The position numbers and the translations under genes are program-made. From the NCBI GenBank assembly GCA_900208305.1, contig OAPG01000023.1:186001-250000 (forward strand): a stretch of 64,000 nt of DNA, in the 5' to 3' direction. This DNA comes from Melanopsichium pennsylvanicum. Taxonomy: Eukaryota; Basidiomycota; Ustilaginomycetes; Ustilaginales. Each line of letters begins with the position of its first letter. Position 1 is the stretch's first letter. Positions 52,327-63,950 of the stretch are shown here, piece by piece. The notes beneath the pieces were generated by a model. The model was given only the letters and a program-made list of their open reading frames with translations. It did no database searches and was not told where the DNA came from.

Positions 52327-55300
52327 GATCGAGTCAGAGAGACGAAGAGATGAGACAGAAGGCGAGGTGGTGCAAAGTTGGGGCGATGTCGATACAAAGT
52401 GTGGTTTAAAGGGTGGAAGTGTGGTGCGTAGAATTGAATGTGATGGTGATGAGCAGATGGCGATCGATGGTGATTGAGATAGAGTGATGGTGGATGATGG
52501 TAGAATAGGAGATCAAGGGCAGACCAAGGATGAAAGTGCAAGGCAGAGGCAAGTGTTGGATTAAGGTCAAGAGATAGCGAGAGTCAGGGTGGGGAGAAAA
52601 GAGGGAGAGAAAGAAAGGAAAGGAATTCAGCAAGAGTGAAACCGAGAGCGGGGTCCGGGATCCAAAGGGACGGGACGAGGCGATCGGACGATGCTTGGAA
52701 GGCGAGCATGTCAAAGACTAGCCGAAGTTAGTGGCGGTTGGAAGCTATCGATGCGACCTGATGCGGTCGATGCGTTTGGAAGAGCATGTGGCAGCAAGCG
52801 AAATACGGCATGCGGCAAGTTGGATGCTTCTGTTGATGCTGTCGCCGTCTGCATGTGATCATGCAACGATTGCTTCGGCCTTCTGACAATCAGACTGATT
52901 GTAGAGTGACGGATGAATGCTACTTACCTGCTTCAGACATGATGAACAAAGGGTCGAGCCAAGGGTCCTTTGGCGTGCCAAGCAGTGTGGTACAAGGCAG
53001 AATTCGGGTGGTAGACTTGTGTGTGTGTGTGAGAATTGGCGCCTAGATTGTGTACCGGAGGCGAATGGGCTGGCTGAGCGATAGTGCCGAGGTGGAGATA
53101 GCGATGTAGAATGTTGTGTACGGGTAGTTGAGGCTTGGGAATAACAGCTTGGCAACGGTGTGTGGTGTTTGGTGTTAATGATGAGTTAGAGTGGTGGTGG
53201 TGGAAGGTGATGACGAAGGTATGACGATGTGTTGAACCAAGATTAATGTGAATTACAATTGATTATTTACACTAAGAAAAAGAAAGAAATCGCCGGAGAA
53301 TGTGAGTATGGCGATGCGTGGCAAGTGTGATGTGTGTGGCAAAGGCCGGATAAGTTATATTGGTGGTGACGCATTAGACGCGAAAAAGAAAGCGTCAGTG
53401 TGACTCTCGATGCCGGTGGAAAGCGTGCAAAACAGCTCGGTAACGGTGTTTAATTAGGTGGTGTGCGAGTGTACGAGATTATTATTGATTTACAAGGGTT
53501 CCTAATCAGAATTCTTTAGAATTCAGGCTGAGCATATTGAAAATGTGACGAGAAAGAAAAGAGACACACACAAATGAAATTGTCGATGCTGATGGAAAAC
53601 ATATAAATACCATTTCATATTTTCCGCCTTGATCGGTTCGATGCGCTTCATGAATTGATTGGTTCTAAATACCAATCGCTTTTTATATCTTCTTAATTGA
53701 TTTTGTATTCGTGTTTTTGAAATAGTCCGAAATTATTCATTACTTTTTATTTACCTTTAATGTGAACCATCCGGACAATTGCCTACCAACTTGTAATTTA
53801 TTATTCGAAATACCACCAAAGCGGTGTACGCTAAATTAATTTTCTTTTGTTCTTTGTGTACCGACAGTAGTAATAAGGCCGATGACGTAAAACATGACGC
53901 AATTTAACCATCTCTCTTCGAGAAAAAAAAACCCCCCCCCAAGAAAAAAAAAATAGAAATTTGCCCGCTTCACTGCCTGCCTCTTCTTACCTCCACTCGG
54001 ACAACTCATACACGACGCGCGCGCGCGTTCTTTGGCTTGTGCTAAAAAACATTTGCATTTGCAACTTAACAACTAATCATGCTCCCTCTCACACCCTCTT
54101 TTGCTCTTGCCTTGCCTTCTCACATCTTCTCAGATGCAGACTTTTTGGTCAAAGATAGCTCTTTTTAATACACACTGTAACACATGTTGCTAGTATGGGC
54201 AAAACACAACTGAGCAATAAATCAAGAAAAGCAAATAAAAAGGACATTGGTGACAAAACTGAATCCAAATCCATATTGTAAAAATTGTACCTGCAAGCAA
54301 AAATCTTTGTTAGACAAGACCACAACAATGCAGTGCAACAAGGAGGAAAGGAAATCAAAGAAATCAAATTGAATGTTTATCTGAACAAACTTCTTGCAAG
54401 CCACCTCTCCTCTGTATACTACCAGAGACAGATCAACATGGTTTTGTAACATGCCAATGCTTGAGGCAGAAAAGAAAATGAAAATGGCACTTCAAGTGGC
54501 ACTGAGCTTGATTGTGATCACCACTACTCCTTAATCTATCTATGTTCATAGAATTTGTTGCACTCTCCTCTAACATCAATTCCATCTTTTGATAAAAAAG
54601 GTAGCAAATGTGCATTTTTGACTCTGACCACCTTAAGTCTACTGGAATTTGGGGGGGAAACCAAAGCAACTTCTTGACCCAACATTTCAATCATAAGGCA
54701 AATTTCAAATTGCCCTTCAACCACAAGAATGTTGCATTGGATGACATAGATTGCTGTAACCAGTACAAAATCAAATCATCAATCCCTTGCAGCCTCCAAG
54801 CTTTGTTTGGTTGAGAACTAAATGTGAGCCAGGTATGTGGGATTTCATGCCACAGAAATGGATTCATTGGCTCATGCACAGCTAAGTTGAATGCCATTTT
54901 TACACTATGTGATATACTGTGTACCTATATCTAAGTATTGAGAACTGCAACTGCTGCTGTTTCACTGTACAGTTGATACCTTTGTAAGGATAGAGTATAC
55001 AATCACCATAGCCTGCACCAACTCAACAAAATACAACATCAAAATTTAAATAGATGACTCTATTGGTAATAGGAAATACCCAATTTCAATGCTACCAATA
55101 CATCACTACTAATGCAACAGTATACATGATTTTTTGTACACTTTACAACCAAACTCAACTCTAAACAACCTTAAATTTTCCCCTACCCCTCTTCATCTAA
55201 TCCTAATTCCATTTCATCTGGCATTTACAAAGTTAGACTGATCTGTCCAAAATTTATCACTCCCATCACACCAAAATCATAATAGACTTGAATCCAAATT

Positions 55301-55581
55301 GGGCTGTGCTACAACTGTAACTCTTGTAAAAATTCAACAAACAAACAAAGTTAATATCAAAAAAAAAATTAAAAAATTAAAAATTGTATGCTTTCAAGTT
55401 TTTAGACCAAATCACAAAATCCAAACTTCTCCAACCTTGTCAACCAGAGAGCCGTCAAACAAAGCTCCCCTTCCAAACAAAAATTCGTACAAGAAAAGAG
55501 ATATACAGTACATACATGTTCCCCTTCTCCAAAGAAGGTCAAAACAGAACGAAACAGGCATTGTGTTGGTCCGTTCTATTA

Positions 55582-55613
<32 letters not shown>

Positions 55614-55616
55614 GAT
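52327..55616. other. 3.3-kb intergenic region
   Basis: 52327-52700 is purine-rich on this strand and is probably the leader and promoter of the bZIP gene. A run of C and A (53926-53950) and a (CG)n tract near 54018-54028 follow. About 54170-55380 is AT-rich and CpG-poor without recognisable repeats. No gene is supported; open frames here are short. Confidence 0.35.
55582..55608. repeat. TG microsatellite next to the PKA-R stop codon
   Basis: About thirteen TG units end eight bases from the TAA (55617-55619) of the gene on the minus strand, so the transcript has a long CA run right after its stop codon. Confidence 0.85.
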
Positions 55617-57239
55617 TTACGCAGCAGCAAAAGGGTTTGCCGAAGACCAAGCACCTTGTCCTGGTTTGGCTGAACTATCCATTGGATGCGGGAATGCGCT
55701 TCCTCCTCCCTCTACACTTGCCAAACCCGCATTGTTGTTCACCACCAATCTACTTGCATTGTTTTCCTGCTGCAAATCACTTGCAATTTTGCTGTCATGG
55801 TTGCTGTTGTTGTACTCGTCACCGTACGTCTCCTTTGCATGTCTCTCGAGAATGCCTGCCAACGGACCTAAAAGTCGAGTGAAAGCTCTCTCGCTCATGG
55901 TCACCACACGAAGTTTGTCGTTTCCAATCACCGCTTCTTCTTGACCTTGACCTTGACCACCTCGTTGCAACGCCACCGCCACCGCCGCAACGGTCGCTGC
56001 ACGTGGCGCATTGTTCAACAGAGCCAACTCTCCAAAGTAGTCGCCTCTCGAGAGCTTACCCACCACTTCCTCTCTACCTTCGTCCTTGGTCTTGCGCACC
56101 TCGGCGTTACCCTCCACGATGATGAAGAATTCGGTACCCCTCTCGCCTTGAGTGATGACGGCTTGACCAGGCGCGTACTCACGCAGCTCGAGACTGTCGG
56201 AAATCTTGGCTCGCTCAGCGGCAGAGAGGCGTTCAAACAGAGGAACGTCCATGAGGAATTTCTCATACAGCGCACGACGACGCGAATTGGTCTCCATCAA
56301 GATGGAGCGGAACGTGATCCTGTCGAGAGCCCAAAGCGTGCAGGGCGAAGTGGAGAGGACGGTGGCTGCACGCGGTTGAGCGTACAGCAGAGCTAATTCG
56401 CCAAACGAAGATCCGGGACCGTAGGAAACCTTTTTGTCACCCAATGTAGAGGCTGGAGCCGGTTGGTCAGCGTTGCGTGAGGGAGAGTGAACATAGACGT
56501 CCAAAGTGCCACTTTCGACGACGTAAAAGTAATCGCCCTGCGCTCCTTGCTCGATGACAGTCACGTTGGCTTCGACTTGGACCTCCTTCATTGCTAGCAA
56601 CACGTCGCGGTACTGATCTTGTTCGAGGTTGCGGAAGAGGAGGTTGTTGCCAATGCTTCCACGGATGCGCTGCATCTGCTCTTCCGATTTGGGAATGACG
56701 GTCTTGGGAAGGGGAGAGCCGTCGGATTGTGCGTTGACTGCGGAAGGAGCCATGGATTCTGCAGAAACCGAGGTGCGACGACCGAGGTTGAAGGTGGGTG
56801 GGATGAGGGGTGTGTTGGAGATATTCGAAGTTAGAGCAGTAGTAGTAGTAGTAGTAGTAGTTGCAGAAGGTGGGAAGTTGGTGGGCGGTGCAGGAGCGGG
56901 AGTGGAATCGGGCAAGGCAGAGGCGTCCATGGGAACGGGAGCCGAAGAAGTGACTGAAGAGGAAGAAGGAGCGCCAAAAGGATCCGAGTTGAAGAAGGAG
57001 GCGCGCTGTGTGGGTGAAGCCATTCCGGGATTGACTCGGGCAAAGTCGAGATCCGAGGGGCCTATGGATTGAGAAAAAGGGGTGGAAGCGTCGTTTTTGG
57101 AGAGGAGTTGACGACGCTGATGCTCTAGCTTTGAATTGAACCAATTTGCGCAGAACTGGAGTGGGTCGGACGGACGTGCACGTGCAACATCGTGATTGAG
57201 GTCGTTGAGCAAGGCTGTACAGTTGGGTGGGAGAGACAT
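55617..57239 (-). CDS. cAMP-dependent protein kinase regulatory subunit, 540 aa
   Basis: The protein holds the PKA catalytic subunit inactive until cAMP binds. Residues 7-42 form an RIIa-type dimerisation and docking helix pair. The inhibitor sequence RRTS (154-157) has a phosphorylatable Ser, as in type II subunits and yeast Bcy1. Two cyclic-nucleotide-binding domains follow, each with the phosphate-binding cassette (FGELALLYAQPRAAT at 279-293 and FGELALLNNAPRAAT at 402-416); the Glu and Arg that contact cAMP are present in both. The linker before the inhibitor site has a run of nine Thr, and the second domain has a Gly/Gln-rich insert near 427-434. The C-terminal 70 residues beyond the domain are low complexity. 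The Ustilago maydis counterpart is Ubc1, needed for filament/yeast switching. It is a single exon from the ATG at 57239. Confidence 0.95.
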   Translation of the reverse strand: MSLPPNCTALLNDLNHDVARARPSDPLQFCANWFNSKLEHQRRQLLSKNDASTPFSQSIGPSDLDFARVNPGMASPTQRASFFNSDPFGAPSSSSVTSSAPVPMDASALPDSTPAPAPPTNFPPSATTTTTTTTALTSNISNTPLIPPTFNLGRRTSVSAESMAPSAVNAQSDGSPLPKTVIPKSEEQMQRIRGSIGNNLLFRNLEQDQYRDVLLAMKEVQVEANVTVIEQGAQGDYFYVVESGTLDVYVHSPSRNADQPAPASTLGDKKVSYGPGSSFGELALLYAQPRAATVLSTSPCTLWALDRITFRSILMETNSRRRALYEKFLMDVPLFERLSAAERAKISDSLELREYAPGQAVITQGERGTEFFIIVEGNAEVRKTKDEGREEVVGKLSRGDYFGELALLNNAPRAATVAAVAVALQRGGQGQGQEEAVIGNDKLRVVTMSERAFTRLLGPLAGILERHAKETYGDEYNNSNHDSKIASDLQQENNASRLVVNNNAGLASVEGGGSAFPHPMDSSAKPGQGAWSSANPFAAA

Positions 57240-58440
57240 GACGGGCGATAATGTAAGCTGTATAGCTATGAATCACGGGGTATTGGTAAGATTTGAATGT
57301 TGGAGGTGGTAGGGATGGTGTATGCGAGAGATAAAGGACGCAGAACAGCTGATGAACTGTGAAAAAGGAGCGCGTGTGAGCTCAAGTGTTAAGATGAGAA
57401 AGTGAGATAGGGTATTGTAGCGAATGCAGGTGGTGTTGATATTGGTATTGATATTGATATTGATGATGATGAGAGTGTGGATGATGATAGAAATGAACTA
57501 TTTAGCGTGGTTGGACAGGTACGATTTGGTTTGTTACACGCATTTGAGGTTGTGGGTGGTATGTGCGAGCTGAGCGCAAATCAAATTCATTTTTTTTTTT
57601 GACGCATTTAGCAGCACACACACACACATCACACACTAACAGAGCAATCAACAACAAAAAATAAATCCAATTATTATTTACGCATACAGTATTCAGCCAT
57701 CATAACCCTGTCTAGAACCCATGTAAACACAGAATAAAACGATGGTGGTTTAGACGGATGCAGACGAAGATGTGTGCTCTTTTTTGCACTCTGAGTAGTA
57801 TTAAGACCATCTTTGAAAGCGTCAATATTGTGCTGCTTACTGCGGCAATGAAATCGGATGGATTCCGAAACCGCTGCGACTGTTGCCAAAATAGTACGAT
57901 ATTGGCAACGTACAACACTGTGTGGCTCACATATGTGTGTATAAAGTAGCATCACAGTCGCGCACAGACATTTCTTTCCTTTCAACACTCGGGTCAACTT
58001 TTATCACTCGCCCGAATAATTGATACAGTGCTTGTGAGATATTTCGTGATTAAGAAAGGTAGCAATAATCTAACAAATGTAGTGCGCTTCAAAAAGTGAT
58101 CGTGCCAATTTCACCCTCTTGTTGAACGTGTCCAACCCAAGGAGTGAGCCGGAAGCGATAGGGATGCTGTTGATCACGAAATGGCATCCGTGCATAGTGT
58201 CTGTCTGTCTGTCTGTCTATCGAGTCGAATTGAGATTCAAATTTAACTTTGTGAAATTCGACATTTCCACCAAATTCAGGCATCATCGCCAGTCTCTCTG
58301 AGGTGTCTCTCTGGCTCCGTGTTGATATCACAAACTCTGTTACAAACGTTCTTGTTGTCGTCGCCGCCATCATCACTTTCATCACCTCAGACTTCTATCA
58401 TTCACATCTCCACCCGTCTCAACACACATAAACACAAACA
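57240..58440. other. Divergent promoter region between PKA-R and ATP synthase subunit d
   Basis: Both neighbours are transcribed away from this 1.2-kb region. It contains a GATATT-type simple repeat (57437-57475), a T10 run at 57591-57600, a (CA)n tract near 57616-57627, and five TCTG units at 58199-58218. No gene is seen. Confidence 0.4.
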
Positions 58441-60165
58441 ATGGCCGCTCGTGCTGCAGCAGTGGATCTTACAAAGATCGCCAACCTCGGTCTCGGTAAA
58501 AACACCTTGGCTCAGATCTCGGCTTTCCGTAAACGTGCCGACGACGCAAAGCGTCAACTCAACCAGCTCAAGCACCAAAACACCGAAATTGACTTTGCTC
58601 ACTACAACAAAGTACTTCGCAACAAGGACGTCGTTGCCCAGGCTCAAAACATCTTGACCCAATTCAAGCCTGTCACTTATGACGTTCAAGCTCAATTGAA
58701 GGCCATCGACGCTTTCGAGTCCAAGGCTGTGCGTATCCATTCCTTTCATCCTTGCTTTCTTTTCAAATCATCTCACATTCAGCACGCCTATCTACCAACT
58801 TAATGCGTCACATCCGACATCACCATCGCATCGTATCGCATCGTATCGCATCACATCGTATCGCATTCTCTCCGACAAGCCATGTCTTCCGATCGGAAGC
58901 GTCAATTTTATAAAATCCATGACTCTGCTTTCTTCGGCGTATCCGAACGCACGCTGTCAATCCACGCAACTGTAACCAATTTCGCTCCTCGTAGCCATCA
59001 CCATGGGTTGGCGTTCAACACACTGCGCTCTGCTCTCAAGTAGTCAAACCTTCAGCTTCGATCATACTCTACATATTATATTGGCTGTCGTCACTCTCAT
59101 GCTTTGCAAATCATCGCCAAGGTAAACTTGGTCACAATCACAACCGATACACATTGCCGGTAGATGCCGCTCCGCTCTCTATACATTGTGTGCCCGACTT
59201 TGCCATGCGCATCATCCGTGTCATCCCAACAGCTATGTGATGGCATCCAGCGCAGATCGACAGCGGTGGAACGTAGTACACGTATAACCAACACCGGATC
59301 ACTTTCAGCGGCTAGCGACACATGATACAATGCGCACCAACGCTTCCAACTCACAACCCCGACATGCGATTTGCGATATGACATTTCAGAGCGCCAAACC
59401 AATCGATGCGATGGTGATGCTTCGACTACAAACATTACACCTGCTGGCCAACGATGTTCTTCACGCTACCCATACATCCATTGCGGCCTGTCATCATCAG
59501 CGTTATCATCATCATCTTTTCTAATTTGCATACTGACATCCATCCTTCTTTCGCACCTGATCCCTCTTTCGCACCTAATCCCTCTTTCGCACCTAATCCC
59601 TCTTTCGCACCTATTGAAAAATCTGGCTGCAGATTGAGCAAGCCCAGGCTACGGCTAGCAAGATTGAGGCGGAGCTCAAGGATCTCAAGGCTACCTTGAA
59701 GAACATTGAGGATGCTCGACCTTTCGACCAGCTTACCGTCAACGACGTTGTGGCTGCTCGTCCCGAGATCGGTCGCACCGTCGACGAGATGGTCAAGAAG
59801 GGCAAATGGACCACGCCTGGTTACGACGAAAAGTTCGGAAGTGAGTAAATCCCAACAAAAACATTGAGCTCTTCGATCCTATCAGCTTTTCTGCTTGGAA
59901 TTACTCTATGCGTTTGCTGTTGCTGCTGCTGTTTTCTTCCCCTCTCCTCTGCCCTCTCCTCCGGGCTCTTTTTCAACACAACAATGGGGCGTTGGGACAG
60001 CAATAAGGGAAAACGTAATTGGGTCAGCACCTGACTGGATCTTGAGAGCCGTAAGGATATGCCCAGATGAGGGTTTGACAAGCAAACTGACCGTCATCTC
60101 TCTCTCTCTTTCTTTTTCCCACTTCAAAATTTTGTGATGTGCTAACAGACCTTTCGGCCATCTAA
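58441..60165 (+). CDS. ATP7: ATP synthase subunit d (F0 peripheral stalk), 170 aa, three exons
   Basis: It forms part of the stator that holds the F1 head of the mitochondrial ATP synthase. Exon 1 is 58441-58728 (96 codons), exon 2 is 59633-59840, and exon 3 is 60149-60165 (17 nt). Intron 1 is 904 nt (GTGCGT to CTGCAG) and intron 2 is 308 nt (GTGAGT to AACAG). Joined, the frame ends 'KFGNLSAI', as expected for a fungal subunit d; without splicing, exon 2 would stop two codons into the intron. Residues 1-30 ('AARAAAVDLTKI...') are the conserved N-terminus, and the middle is a long amphipathic helix (about 85-125). The length of 170 agrees with the family (yeast 174). Intron 1 is unusually long for this type of genome and contains two tandem simple repeats. 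The first exon is preceded by a short CA-rich leader. Confidence 0.92.
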
Positions 60166-60353
60166 ACAAAGCGACGTTTACCTTTGCGATACGGAAAGAG
60201 AAACGCCCACAAACTGTCGAACTTTGTGTTTGTTGTCTTTTTTTTTTTCTTCACAATTATCATACTCACTCTTGTTATGTCTCGAACAGTAAGAGTAGAG
60301 AGAGAACATACACAGGCGATTTTGTTGCAAATACAACCATATTGAAACTCGAA

Positions 60354-60385
<32 letters not shown>

Positions 60386-60494
60386 AAACGACGGAAAGGG
60401 GAAGTTAGGGGGGTTGACCTTTTCAAATGTGTGAGTGTGTGGGAGTGTGAGAGTTGGTTATGTTGTGGAGTGGTAGTAGTAGTATCCTCAAGAA

Positions 60495-60534
<40 letters not shown>

Positions 60535-62554
60535 AAGTATGTGCATTCATGTACTGGTACAGTCAATTACAATTTTGAGCACAAACAAGAGAAGCTCTGA
60601 CAAAAGAAACTACACATTTGTTGGTTTTAAAGAGATGCATGGTGTACAGAACAGTAAGTGTGACACTAAAAGTCACATACACTGACAAGCACACAAAAAT
60701 GCAAACTTAAAAACAAACAATTGCACTTTTGTTTTGACATATCTATTGCTTCTATGGAACAATGTTAAGGATTCAAACATCAAAATAAAAAGGAAGAGAA
60801 AGGGAGAGAGAGTGTGTGTGTGTGTGTGCATGTTGCATCAACTTGGAAGTGAAGTTCTACCTGTATGTGCTTGCTTGCTTGCTACAGTAGTGGTGAGCTT
60901 TTTGACTTTGTGGAAGAGACGCAGGGTATGCCAAACATAAGCACCTCTCAATCTTGACAGCTATGACAGACCAATTCTGTTAATCTCACAGCCACAATGG
61001 TCCTATCATGGGCTGAATAGACACACTTTGCCATGGTTAATTGAATACAAAAGCCTTGCTGACACTATGCAGAGGAGAAGTACATAAGCATGGTTGTGGG
61101 TTTGGTAGGACTGACCTGCTGTACTGCTGTACAATACGTGGTAACCCTCTTATTTCCTAGTCACAGCATGTTAAAAAATGCAATGTGGTCGAAAAAAAAA
61201 AACCTCCATTAATGCTCTCGCACGACTTGAATTAGCACGATTCTTTGTGTTGGTAAATGGTAGACGAGAGCTTAACAGAAGCGATTCGATATTAATTTCT
61301 TATCTACAAAGAACCTCGGCCGAGGTTTGTTCTTTTACACGTGATGCTTGGGCTCACAATGACACTGGCTGAGTGACCACAAATTAAGTTGCCGCGCGAC
61401 GAAACGGAAATTGCCAGCAGCAGCAGCAAGCATACGAGAGTGGATAATACAGAGTGGGCAGGCACAGAGTCGGTCTCTGGAAAAGCAATGCAGGCAAGTG
61501 AGTACTGTCCAAGCAAATACGAGAGTTTGGCTGCGTCAAGAGTTAGAGTAACTGTAGGTAAGGTCAGTCTGGAATTCACCAAATCTATCTTCTGTTCACA
61601 CCGTCATCCACCACACTTTATCAAGGTAAGTCTTGTTCGCTAAACACATACACGCACGCAGAATCGAAACAGCATAGCACGACAAGCAAAACACAGCACA
61701 GCTTCAGCACCAAGAAAAAGCCTCGACGTCGACACAATCCAAAACACTCGCCTCAATCCATCTACCACCAACAATCGTGACCACTTCTCGATTTTTTCGA
61801 ATGTTCAACACTTTCTAGCTTTAAGGGAGATTTCAAGCCGAGGCCATGCATTATGAGCTATTACGGTATGAGATCGTTGGTGTGGATGTCGAAGAGAGAA
61901 AGAGAGAAGGAGAGGTGAGGCTAGAGAAAGGATTGGGGATTTTAGTAGTTTCAATGACGTAGAGTCAGCATCACCGAATTGGCGTCTCAAGATCAAAATA
62001 CAGGTTCTGTTGCAATGCTTCGATGATACCGGTTGTCAATATGCAAGTAGCTGGGCCATCAATAGGTCTCTGTGAAGCGTCACGCGGATGCAAGGTGTAC
62101 CGTACATCACCATTCAATCTGGTCAATAAAAGACATGTCACCCTCGACACTTTGCATCCACTTTTTCTTGCCACTATACCATAGAGCGCATCGAAATCCT
62201 TCCCGATCTTTGGCAACAATATCCTAGGAATTCGCACTCTCAGCCCGTTGAGAAAGAAAGAACAGTCTTTTCCTGCCTCCTGCCACATCATTCATTCTGT
62301 CGTTGCGATTCAACGTACACTCACCACCGCCGCCTTCTTTTTCAACATTCTCATCTTTGCCACCGCTCACGCACATCTTCGACAATACTATAACGCTCGC
62401 TCGCTCGCTCCATCGCAGCTGCCTTTTTTGCTTCGAACGTACGCACCGTGCTATGCTGTTTTGGCTGTACAATCTACGCCAAGGTATTCACAGTCGCTAA
62501 CTATAAATGTTTTATGTCAAAATGATGTTCTCTGCTGTTCCAAACGACGATTAG
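60166..62554. other. 2.4-kb intergenic region with simple repeats
   Basis: Simple repeats: GAAA units at 60352-60387, GA units at 60500-60531, GT units near 60812-60828 and an A11 run near 61192. A perfect 16-bp palindrome AACCTCGGCCGAGGTT is at 61312-61327 with partly mirrored flanks. About 60540-61160 is CpG-poor. The right end is the upstream region of the ribosomal protein gene; 62482-62554 (GTATTC ... GCTAAC ... ATTAG) could be an intron in its leader. Confidence 0.4.
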
Positions 62555-62967
62555 ATGCCGCCCAAGAAAGCTGCCATCGCCGCTGCGGCGACCAAGTCTG
62601 CCAAGAAGAAGAAATGGTCCAAGGGAAAGGTCAAGGACAAGGTACGTACACTTTTTTTTTCATCAGTATCATTTGCATGCTTGGGCAGAGATAGGATGCT
62701 AATATGACTTTGTTTCTCCTTTCTTTTCTGATGTTGGTGGAATGTTAGGCCCAAAACATGGTTGTTTTGGACAAGCCCACTTACGATCGAATTCTTAAGG
62801 AGGTACCCACTTTCAAGATGATTTCTCAATCTACTTTGATTGACAGGATGAAGATCAATGGATCTCTTGCTCGTGTTGCTATTAGGCATTTGGAGAGGGA
62901 AGGTCAGATTAAAAAATTGATTCATCATCATGGTCAATTGGTTTACACTCGTGCTTCCGCAGAGTGA
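62555..62967 (+). CDS. RPS25: 40S ribosomal protein eS25, 101 aa, two exons
   Basis: A small-subunit ribosomal protein near the head, with roles in initiation on some internal ribosome entry sites. Exon 1 is 62555-62641 (29 codons, Lys/Ala-rich tail 'KKKKWSKGKVKDK'). The intron is 62642-62748 (107 nt, GTACGT to TTAG). Exon 2 is 62749-62967 and carries the winged-helix core ('KMISQSTLIDRMKINGSLAR'). The length of 101 is close to the usual 105-125. The ATG follows directly on an ATTAG, so a leader intron may end exactly there. The stop is TGA. Confidence 0.94.
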
Positions 62968-63650
62968 AATAAAAATTCTTAAATCATCTCTATCTCGGCC
63001 TTTTTTTTTTCTGGACGAAAGATTTGGGGTGTTTTCTTTTCCCTCTTATCTGCTGCAGATGCTTGTACAAACACACACACACATACATCGAAAATTCATC
63101 ATCATCATCATTACACACCATATACACTACACTTTTAGTTCAACATGAGTTTTATTCCTGTTCTTGGAGCAGCGATCGCAATGGTGTTAACCTCGTCACT
63201 TTTCTGCGTCAAAATCAACCTTATTCGATGGGAGGATGGAATGCATTTTAAGGTTGAGGCGAAGCGATTGGATTTAAATTTTTACCGTATTTGTGTTTGG
63301 GTGGTGTCGAGAACCATTTAAATTTGTCAATAATATCAATTATTTCGTCCTGTGCATCGCCATTAAAAAAAAAACCTTAAAAAATAATTGGGAAACCCTA
63401 ACCCTCTCTCCGCAGAGGGTAAAACGGAAGGAAGAGCCTCCATGAATAGGCTCTGTTTTTGAAAAGGATATGCCATTATTCTTGTCGGTGCTAGTATTGT
63501 ATGATATCTCATCGACTTTGAAACAATTCTATCACCGATTCACTCCTCAGGCTCTACACTGTGAATAATGAAAACCTTCTTCGTCAACAACCTATCACTC
63601 CCATCCTCCCCCTCCTCTTTCTTTCTTACACCACTAAGAGTGAGTTTTTG
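62968..63650. other. Convergent 3' region with two small hairpins
   Basis: This lies between the ends of RPS25 and the GTP cyclohydrolase gene. At 63401-63420 ACCCTCT pairs with AGAGGGT (7 bp, 6-base loop). At 63433-63454 AGAGCCT pairs with AGGCTCT (7 bp, 8-base loop), and a T5 run follows at 63456-63460. The bases ACCCTAACCC (63395-63404) look like 1.5 telomere repeats. These could be transcript ends or a small RNA, but nothing decides it. Confidence 0.3.
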
Positions 63651-63950
63651 TTACTTCTTGATCAAACTTAAAAACTCTTCCCTGGTCTTTTGTCGATCTC
63701 TAAAAACACCCAACATGCAACTTGTGACAGTGGTGGCGCCTGGTTTTTGAACACCTCGCATGGCCATACACAAATGTTCGCATTCGATCACCACAGCTAC
63801 ACCTTGAGGTCTCAATGCCTCATCAAGCGCCAATGCGACTTGTTTGGTGAGACGTTCTTGAACTTGCAATCGACGTGCAAAAGTTTCTGCGATGCGCGCA
63901 AGTTTGGACAATCCAATCACAAGACGGTTGGGAATGTATCCAATGTGAAT
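63651..63950 (-). CDS. FOL2: GTP cyclohydrolase I, last exon only (gene continues past the window)
   Basis: The enzyme turns GTP into dihydroneopterin triphosphate, the first step to folate and pterins. The visible part holds the C-terminal 99 residues: '[20 protein letters not shown]', '[13 protein letters not shown]', and the active-site block '[20 protein letters not shown]' with the zinc-binding Cys and the conserved His. The end 'SLIKK' is the normal C-terminus. The frame closes just upstream of 63950, where a CAG acceptor fits, so an intron probably begins there. The N-terminal part lies outside the window. Confidence 0.93.
   Translation of the reverse strand: MHIGYIPNRLVIGLSKLARIAETFARRLQVQERLTKQVALALDEALRPQGVAVVIECEHLCMAMRGVQKPGATTVTSCMLGVFRDRQKTREEFLSLIKK

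Noticed and set aside
63391..63404. Telomere or telomerase RNA template
   Set aside because: Only about 1.5 repeat units occur, inside a gene-rich region; it is not a chromosome end, and the known telomerase RNA context is absent.
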